Shown here in pieces: positions 8,009 to 12,658 of a DNA stretch of 12,658 nt. The position numbers and the translations under genes were made by a program. The stretch is from NCBI GenBank assembly GCA_937901625.1, contig CALDIE010000164.1, positions 1-12,658 on the forward strand. Reading direction: 5' to 3'. Each line of letters begins with the position of its first letter. The first letter of the stretch is position 1. Source of the DNA: an uncultured Lachnospiraceae bacterium. Lineage in GTDB: Bacteria > Bacillota > Clostridia > Lachnospirales > Lachnospiraceae. The notes below the pieces were generated by a model. That model had not been told where the DNA came from. It was given only the letters and a program-made list of their open reading frames with translations, and searched no databases.

Positions 8009-9443
8009 GGAAAGATCGATTCCCGAAAAGACAATATCAACCGGGAAGAACCGGTGGATCAGGCTTATTGTGTGCCTGACATTTTATCTGGTGCTGTGTT
8101 TTGTTTTCGGCGTGCAGCTCTGCGCGGATTCCAACGGATATATCCGGATGGATTCAGCAAGAGAACCGGTCTACCCGCTCTTTTTGTGGACCTTACGCAG
8201 TATCTTTGGAGAAAGTCGGTATTTAGAGGTTGTCATCCTGCTGCAAAATCTCCTGATGGGAGTGTCTGTTTTTTGGATCACGGATGAGATCGGACGGGAG
8301 TTTGCTTTAAAGGAAAGGGAGATCGCCGTAATGATCCTGTTTCATTTCGGTGTGGCACTTTTATGCCAGTTCGTGGCGGGAAGAGCTTCCGTTTATCCAA
8401 ACAGTATCATGACGGAAGGTATCGCGATGTCTATGTGGCTTCTGTTCCTGACATTGCTCTTTCGCGTCGTCTTATACGCAAAGACAAAGGATATGGTTAT
8501 GGCGCTTATCCTCGCGGCAGTGATGATGGATACCAGAAAGCAGATGGCCGTCGGCTATATTGCGCTTCTCGGAAGTGTGATCCTTGCCTGGATCGGGCGG
8601 ATGACGCCAAAGGAATATCTGAAAAAAACAGTGGTCTGTCTGGCAGGGATCATAGGCAGTGTCGTACTTGCCATGGCAGGTACCCGCCTGTACAATTATG
8701 CTCTTCGCGGTAATTTCGCGCAAAATACCAGAGATATGAATCTGGTGCTGACCACGTCCTTATATGTGGCAGACCCGGAGGATGAGCGGTTGATCGAAGA
8801 GGAGACGGTAAGAGAACTTTTTTCCAAGACCATGGATGCGCTCATGGAAAGCGAGAGTAACTACTCCTTCGCGGGGAAGGGCTGGAGAAATCTTCAGACG
8901 CACTATGCCGGACATTTTGATATGATCACCATTGATGTGACCGCAAACGGATTTATTGATTATGCGGTGGAAAGAGGTTTTACTCCCGGTATGGAGGCTG
9001 AGCAGGAAGCGGACCGGATGAGTACGGTGATCGTCAAGAGCCTTTTGGCGGATAATCTGACAACCTATGTCAGGATCTATCTGGCTAATATGGCGGAGGG
9101 ACTGATCAATACGGTGGCAAAAAGACATGCTCTTTTGGACTGGTATGCGTTGTTTGCCTATGTTGCGTATCTGTGTTTGACGATCGGCTGTCTTTGTGTT
9201 AAGGAATGCAGAAAGGTCGGTATACTCGGATTGGCGATGTTCATTGCCGTTTTTGCGAATGTGGGCGTGACGGCGGCTCTGATCTTTTGCCAGACTCGCT
9301 ATATGATCTATAATATGGCAATGTTTTACTCCGTGGGCTTTGTTATGGCAGCAGTTTTTTTTAAGTATTTGTCCGGACAAAGAAGACAGGATAATAAAGG
9401 AGAAAGGAAGAACCGTGATACGCAGATGGAAAAAAATCTGTAA
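8001..9443 (+). CDS. Polytopic membrane protein, probable GT-C glycosyltransferase (second copy)
   Basis: The protein is 480 residues from ATG 8001. A longer start at 7980 adds seven residues, but 8001 has GGTGG at a usable distance and gives the normal short cytosolic tail. The first membrane helix (about 20-40) is followed by CADSNGY with Asp43, then REPVYPLFLW at 54-63, a pattern common to bacterial GT-C enzymes with an acidic residue just after helix 1. SIMTEGIAM at 135-143 is a second recognisable motif. Further hydrophobic stretches lie at about 75-95, 106-126, 141-160, 165-198, 210-230, 382-400, 406-430 and 438-455. Between about 231 and 380 there is a large, mostly polar region, probably external. 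It ends with QTRYMIYNMAMFY at 431-443 and a basic tail. The donor is probably a polyprenyl-phosphate sugar from the overlapping gene upstream. No precise family is recognised; a polymerase or ligase role is possible. Confidence 0.62.
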   Translation: MSEERSIPEKTISTGKNRWIRLIVCLTFYLVLCFVFGVQLCADSNGYIRMDSAREPVYPLFLWTLRSIFGESRYLEVVILLQNLLMGVSVFWITDEIGREFALKEREIAVMILFHFGVALLCQFVAGRASVYPNSIMTEGIAMSMWLLFLTLLFRVVLYAKTKDMVMALILAAVMMDTRKQMAVGYIALLGSVILAWIGRMTPKEYLKKTVVCLAGIIGSVVLAMAGTRLYNYALRGNFAQNTRDMNLVLTTSLYVADPEDERLIEEETVRELFSKTMDALMESESNYSFAGKGWRNLQTHYAGHFDMITIDVTANGFIDYAVERGFTPGMEAEQEADRMSTVIVKSLLADNLTTYVRIYLANMAEGLINTVAKRHALLDWYALFAYVAYLCLTIGCLCVKECRKVGILGLAMFIAVFANVGVTAALIFCQTRYMIYNMAMFYSVGFVMAAVFFKYLSGQRRQDNKGERKNRDTQMEKNL

Positions 9444-9458
9444 TGCGGGAGAAACAGC

Positions 9459-11267
9459 ATGAAATCACTTGGCGATATTATAAAAAAATTGAATTATGTC
9501 ATGACCGCAAAGCAGAAACGCCAGTACTTCGTGGTCATGATCATTGCGTTCATCGGTTCCTTGTGGGAGCTGTTGGGCGTTACGACGGTATTGCCTTTTG
9601 TGGAGACGATCATGATGCCGGAGAGCATTTCGGAAAAATGGTACGGCCGGATCCTGATCGATCATTTTCAGATTACGGATAATATGAAGCAGGTGACGGT
9701 ACTTGGTATCGTTATCATCTGTGTGTATATCTTTAAAAATATTTATCTGATGATCTCTTCCTATGTGCAGGCGTGGTATTCCACCGGAGTTCAGCGGGAT
9801 CTGGCTATCAAGGTTACGGATGTCTATCTGCACAGTTCGTATCTGTTCCATTTAAATGTTAATTCATCGATTCTGATCCGCAGCATCACGCAGGACGTGG
9901 TCGGCGTTTTTGCCGTATTTTTCTACCTGTTCCGTTTGTTTGCGGAAGTTTTTACGGTAGCGATCATAAGCGCCTATATCGTTGTGCTGGATCCGGTCCT
10001 GGCCGTATCCCTGATCGTGATATTGGGAAGCTGTATGCTGATCCTGTTTTACGGATTAAAGGGATTGATCCGTACCTTCGGGCGTATCGGTCAGGACTGC
10101 GAAACAAAGATGTTCCAGTACCTGTCGCAGGCCTTTAACGGTATCAAAGAGATCATGGTCATGAACCGTCAGGAGTATTTCAGCAACAGTTACAACCAGA
10201 CCTGCGCCCTTGACGCAAAGGCAAAGAGAAGAAATCATTTCTTAAACTCCATATCACAATACATATACGAGATCGTATGTATCGGCGGTCTGATCGGCAT
10301 AGTCATCGTCCGTCTGCATATGACAGCCGATATGACGGCGTATGTAACGAAACTTGCGACCGTGGCCGTAGGTGCCTTTCGCTTGTTCCCGGCCGTAGGA
10401 CGTCTGACGACCAACATCAATGCCATTCTTTATAATCGTCCCCGTCTGGACAGCATGTACGATATGTTAAAGGAGATCGAGGAAAAGAAGCCTCCGAAGC
10501 GTCTGGAGGACGGCAAAGAGGGATCGGAAACTCTTCTGTTTGAAAATGCGCTGGAAGTAAAGAATATAACCTGGAAGTATCCGACCGGTCAGGAGACTGT
10601 CTTGGAGGGGCTTAGTCTTACTATTCATAAGGGTGAATCGATCGCCCTGATCGGTCCTTCCGGAGCGGGAAAGACAACACTTGCAGACGTGATCCTAGGT
10701 CTGTTAAAACCGCAGGAAGGACAGATCCTTTTGGACGGAAAAGATGTATATGACAATCTCCAGGGATGGGCGAAGATCATCGGATATGTGCCGCAGGCGG
10801 TTTATCTGACGGATGATACGATACGCAATAACGTGGCTTTCGGTATCTATGAAGATCAGATCGATGAAAAAAAGGTATGGCATGCACTGGAAGAGGCACA
10901 GTTGGCGGACTTTGTAAGACATCTGGAGAACGGTCTGGATTCCATGGTAGGTGAAAGAGGCGTACGACTCTCCGGCGGACAGCGTCAAAGGATCGCCATT
11001 GCGAGAGCACTGTATGAGAATCCGGATATACTGGTACTGGATGAGGCCACAAGTGCTCTGGATACGGAAACAGAGACTGCGGTTATGGAATCGATCGACT
11101 CCCTGCACGGCTCGAAGACGCTGATCATCGTGGCACACCGTCTGACTACGATACGAAACTGCGATAAGATCTATGAGATCAATCAAAAGACGGCAAAACG
11201 TCGGGATAAAGAAGAAGTGCTCGGAGAGATTCAGGCTGCGCAAGATAAGATAAAAACAGAATCCTGA
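9459..11267 (+). CDS. ABC transporter, fused permease and ATPase, PglK-like flippase (second copy)
   Basis: This 602-residue half-transporter is paralogous to the one at 149. Hydrophobic segments occur near 22-50, 77-102, 148-178, 180-202, 268-287 and 293-315. The ATPase has Walker A GPSGAGKTT at 399-407 (Lys405), Q-loop Gln446, signature LSGGQ at 504-508, Walker B ILVLDE ending at Glu529, D-loop SALD and His560, all intact. GIKEIMVMNRQEYF at 228-241 corresponds to GIKDVKVADREGYF of the first transporter and fits the PglK group. A charged tail of about 25 residues follows the last strand and is absent from the first copy. The start at 9459 has GGGAG seven bases upstream; the ATG at 9443 in the TAATG overlap opens only an out-of-frame reading. 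The likely job is moving lipid-linked oligosaccharide outward; substrate is inferred from neighbours. Confidence 0.88.
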   Translation: MKSLGDIIKKLNYVMTAKQKRQYFVVMIIAFIGSLWELLGVTTVLPFVETIMMPESISEKWYGRILIDHFQITDNMKQVTVLGIVIICVYIFKNIYLMISSYVQAWYSTGVQRDLAIKVTDVYLHSSYLFHLNVNSSILIRSITQDVVGVFAVFFYLFRLFAEVFTVAIISAYIVVLDPVLAVSLIVILGSCMLILFYGLKGLIRTFGRIGQDCETKMFQYLSQAFNGIKEIMVMNRQEYFSNSYNQTCALDAKAKRRNHFLNSISQYIYEIVCIGGLIGIVIVRLHMTADMTAYVTKLATVAVGAFRLFPAVGRLTTNINAILYNRPRLDSMYDMLKEIEEKKPPKRLEDGKEGSETLLFENALEVKNITWKYPTGQETVLEGLSLTIHKGESIALIGPSGAGKTTLADVILGLLKPQEGQILLDGKDVYDNLQGWAKIIGYVPQAVYLTDDTIRNNVAFGIYEDQIDEKKVWHALEEAQLADFVRHLENGLDSMVGERGVRLSGGQRQRIAIARALYENPDILVLDEATSALDTETETAVMESIDSLHGSKTLIIVAHRLTTIRNCDKIYEINQKTAKRRDKEEVLGEIQAAQDKIKTES

Positions 11268-11275
11268 GGTGGATT

Positions 11276-12460
11276 GTGAATATATTGTATGTGACACATT
11301 ATGACAATCTATACGGGGCCAACCGCGCGATGTTACGGATCATAGACGCGGTGTTGAAAGACGGACGTTTGACGCCCATCGTGGTGATCCCCGGCGAAGG
11401 ACCCATGACGCAGGAATTACGAAAAAGGGGCGTTCGCTGTATCGTTCATTCAGTCACACAGTGGCAGGCAATCTACAGTACGCCGCTTCGCTTTGCCGTA
11501 AAAAAGCAGATGCGTAAAAAGGCAATGAAAGAAGAGGCGGAAGAATTAACGGCTCTTTTAAAAGGCGAATCGATCGACCTGATCCACTCCAATTCCAGCG
11601 TGATCGGTCTCGGGGCTGTTTTAGCAGAGAATCTTCATTGCCGGCATATCTGGCATATCAGAGAGTTTTCCAGGGAACACTTTGGAATGGAATATCTGTC
11701 GGAAGAAGAAAAGGTAAAAAAGTACTTTACGCAGGCGGATGCAGTGGTTTGTATTTCAGATGCGCTTAAGGACAATTACCGGGAAAAATATCCGCAGGCA
11801 AAGGTACTTCGGATCTATGACGGAGTAGAGTTTCCAAAGGATCAGGACAAAAAGAACATACATACGGAAGAAAAAACAAAACAGGAAAACGAAAAAAATG
11901 AAAAAAATGAAAAGCGGAAGTTTCGCTTTGTGTATGTAGGGTATTTTTTCCCGGCCAAGAGACAGATGGATCTCCTGAAGGCAGCAGGGAAACTGAAAAA
12001 ACGCGGTCGAACGGATTTTGAGATCGTTCTGTACGGTGACGGTAAAAAAGAGTATCGTGACCGATGCGAAAAATACAGGCAGGGTCACTGCGCGGATGTA
12101 GTGGAAATGCCCGGTTTTGTCGAAAACATACCGGAGTTGCTTACAAACTTTGATGTGGGGATCATTGCCTCGGAATATGAGGGCTTCGGATTGGTCACAG
12201 TGGAATATATGAACGCCGGACTGCCGGTTTTGGGATATTTAAGCGGGGCTACGCCGGAAATCGTAAAAGACGGAGTAAGCGGCTTTCTGTATTCGGATGT
12301 AGATGGGTTAGCCGATAAGATGGAACTTCTGATGGAGGATAGGGACCTCAGGATAAAAATGGGGGAGGCCGCGAGAAAAGACGCAAAAAGATTTGGGGCG
12401 GATGAGAATACAAATGCCGTACTTCATTTGTATTCGGAAGTGATGAAAGGCTCGATCTGA
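11276..12460 (+). CDS. Glycosyltransferase family 4 (GT-B fold) with a low-complexity charged linker
   Basis: This 394-residue protein starts at GTG 11276, preceded by GAGGTGG, which overlaps the stop of the ABC gene. It opens with NILYVTHYDNLYGANRAML, the N-terminal strand and glycine loop of GT4 enzymes. The acceptor domain runs to about 185 and includes HIWHIREF at 124-131 and VVCIS at 157-161. The donor domain starts at about 216 with FRFVYVGYFFPAKRQ (Lys228 in the R/K donor site), then GDG at 254-256, and the E-x7-E motif EGFGLVTVE at 302-310 (Glu302, Glu310), then GATPEIV at 324-330. Between the domains, residues about 188-215 form a Lys/Glu/Asn-rich linker containing NEK repeats, longer than usual. 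It probably adds a nucleotide-donor sugar to the lipid-linked glycan. Specificity is unknown. Confidence 0.89.
   Translation: MNILYVTHYDNLYGANRAMLRIIDAVLKDGRLTPIVVIPGEGPMTQELRKRGVRCIVHSVTQWQAIYSTPLRFAVKKQMRKKAMKEEAEELTALLKGESIDLIHSNSSVIGLGAVLAENLHCRHIWHIREFSREHFGMEYLSEEEKVKKYFTQADAVVCISDALKDNYREKYPQAKVLRIYDGVEFPKDQDKKNIHTEEKTKQENEKNEKNEKRKFRFVYVGYFFPAKRQMDLLKAAGKLKKRGRTDFEIVLYGDGKKEYRDRCEKYRQGHCADVVEMPGFVENIPELLTNFDVGIIASEYEGFGLVTVEYMNAGLPVLGYLSGATPEIVKDGVSGFLYSDVDGLADKMELLMEDRDLRIKMGEAARKDAKRFGADENTNAVLHLYSEVMKGSI
11885..11914 (+). repeat. 9-base tandem repeat (GAAAAAAAT) with two A7 tracts inside a coding region
   Basis: GAAAAAAAT occurs twice in direct succession (11891-11899, 11900-11908), flanked by the related GAAAAC at 11885 and GAAAAG at 11909. 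It encodes E-N followed by three E-K units, with N between them, at residues 204-213 of the GT4 protein. Each full unit holds a run of seven A, a site where polymerase slippage could change the unit number (in frame) or shift the frame (single-base change). Confidence 0.85.
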
Positions 12461-12473
12461 AAAAGGTGGATAC

Positions 12474-12658
12474 ATGGCTGAGTCAGAGCTTAAATGGACG
12501 GTCAAACGATATGGCTGGAAAATAAATATGTTCTTAAGAAACCACATGGGATGGAAACTTCTGCCTAAGAAGTATAACGGGCGTCGGATCCTTTCCGTTG
12601 AACAAACGGGAGAAAAGGTAGCGGAAATGATCCGGGAGGGAAAACCCTTTGTGGCAGG
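12474..12658 (+). CDS. Partial gene, 5' end only; possible GT-D-type glycosyltransferase
   Basis: ATG 12474 opens a frame that stays open to the right edge (61 complete codons). AGGTGG at 12464-12469 lies four bases before the ATG, and the gap from the preceding stop is 13 bases, in keeping with the operon. The visible product starts MAESELKWTVKRYG and ends with SVEQTGEKVAEMIREGKPFV then AG. The pattern of a short amphipathic lead, then I-x-x-G-K-P-F-x-x-x just before an expected R-F-G-x-x-E, resembles GT-D (DUF1792-like) glycosyltransferases found in Clostridia and streptococcal glycan loci. The diagnostic R-F-G-x-x-E would fall just beyond the edge, so this is a tentative assignment from memory; the reading frame itself is well supported. 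Confidence 0.6.
   Translation, partial: MAESELKWTVKRYGWKINMFLRNHMGWKLLPKKYNGRRILSVEQTGEKVAEMIREGKPFVA

Noticed and set aside
8760..9380. A 206-codon open frame on the minus strand
   Set aside because: It is antisense to the second GT-C gene, rich in His, Arg and Ser as usual for reverse frames here, and lacks a ribosome site or family motif. The minus-strand frames at 4078-4692, 1703-2392 and 10704-11297 were rejected for the same reasons.
9443..9682. A 79-codon reading frame starting in the TAATG overlap after the second GT-C gene
   Set aside because: It lies out of frame over the start of the ABC gene, has no recognisable domain and a His/Asp/Arg-rich composition typical of a shadow frame. 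The ABC start at 9459 has its own GGGAG site.
149..12658. CRISPR arrays, tRNA or rRNA genes, insertion sequences, toxin-antitoxin or defence genes
   Set aside because: Nothing of the kind is visible. The window is continuous glycan-assembly coding sequence with no room between genes.

Overview
The window is almost entirely one strand of a bacterial surface-glycan gene cluster. About 12.5 kb (149 to the right edge) carries nine complete genes and one partial gene, all on the + strand and packed with gaps of at most about 50 bases or with overlapping stops and starts. Strong GGAGG-type ribosome sites, moderate GC content, the enzyme families present and a very high density of GATC suggest a Gram-positive Clostridia-type host. 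Lachnospiraceae is my best guess from protein style; this is inference, because no marker gene is present.

The first ~134 bases do not belong with the rest. Read in frame 3 they encode 44 residues that follow the end of the integrase region of a plant-type Ty1/copia retrotransposon polyprotein (LPT, a 27-residue spacer to FGC, then LRPY and HKL). The frame is lost where the bacterial Shine-Dalgarno and first gene begin. The simplest reading is a chimeric clone, read or contig, or contamination between a plant-derived and a bacterial sequence. The real upstream neighbour and promoter of the cluster are therefore not visible.

Layout: (1) 149-1912 PglK-like ABC flippase/exporter; (2) 1913-3091 GT4 glycosyltransferase; (3) 3091-5184 large GT-C multi-membrane glycosyltransferase; (4) 5236-6264 DPM1/GtrB-like GT2 with two C-terminal membrane helices; (5) 6267-7019 soluble GT2; (6) 7043-8008 second DPM1/GtrB-like GT2; (7) 8001-9443 second GT-C membrane protein; (8) 9459-11267 second PglK-like ABC flippase; (9) 11276-12460 second GT4; (10) 12474-end, start of a possible GT-D-type glycosyltransferase.

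Working model (inference): the cytosolic GT4, GT2 and GT-D-like enzymes build a lipid-linked oligosaccharide. The GtrB-like GT2 enzymes charge polyprenyl phosphate with single sugars. The ABC proteins flip lipid-linked glycan to the outside, where the GT-C enzymes add sugars from polyprenyl-phosphate donors. The same four families (ABC flippase, GT4, GT-C, GtrB-like GT2) occur twice, in different order, on either side of the soluble GT2. The cluster may therefore hold two assembly lines or one elaborate glycan. No initiating phosphoglycosyltransferase, Wzy polymerase, sugar-nucleotide synthesis gene, RNA gene, CRISPR array or insertion sequence was seen.
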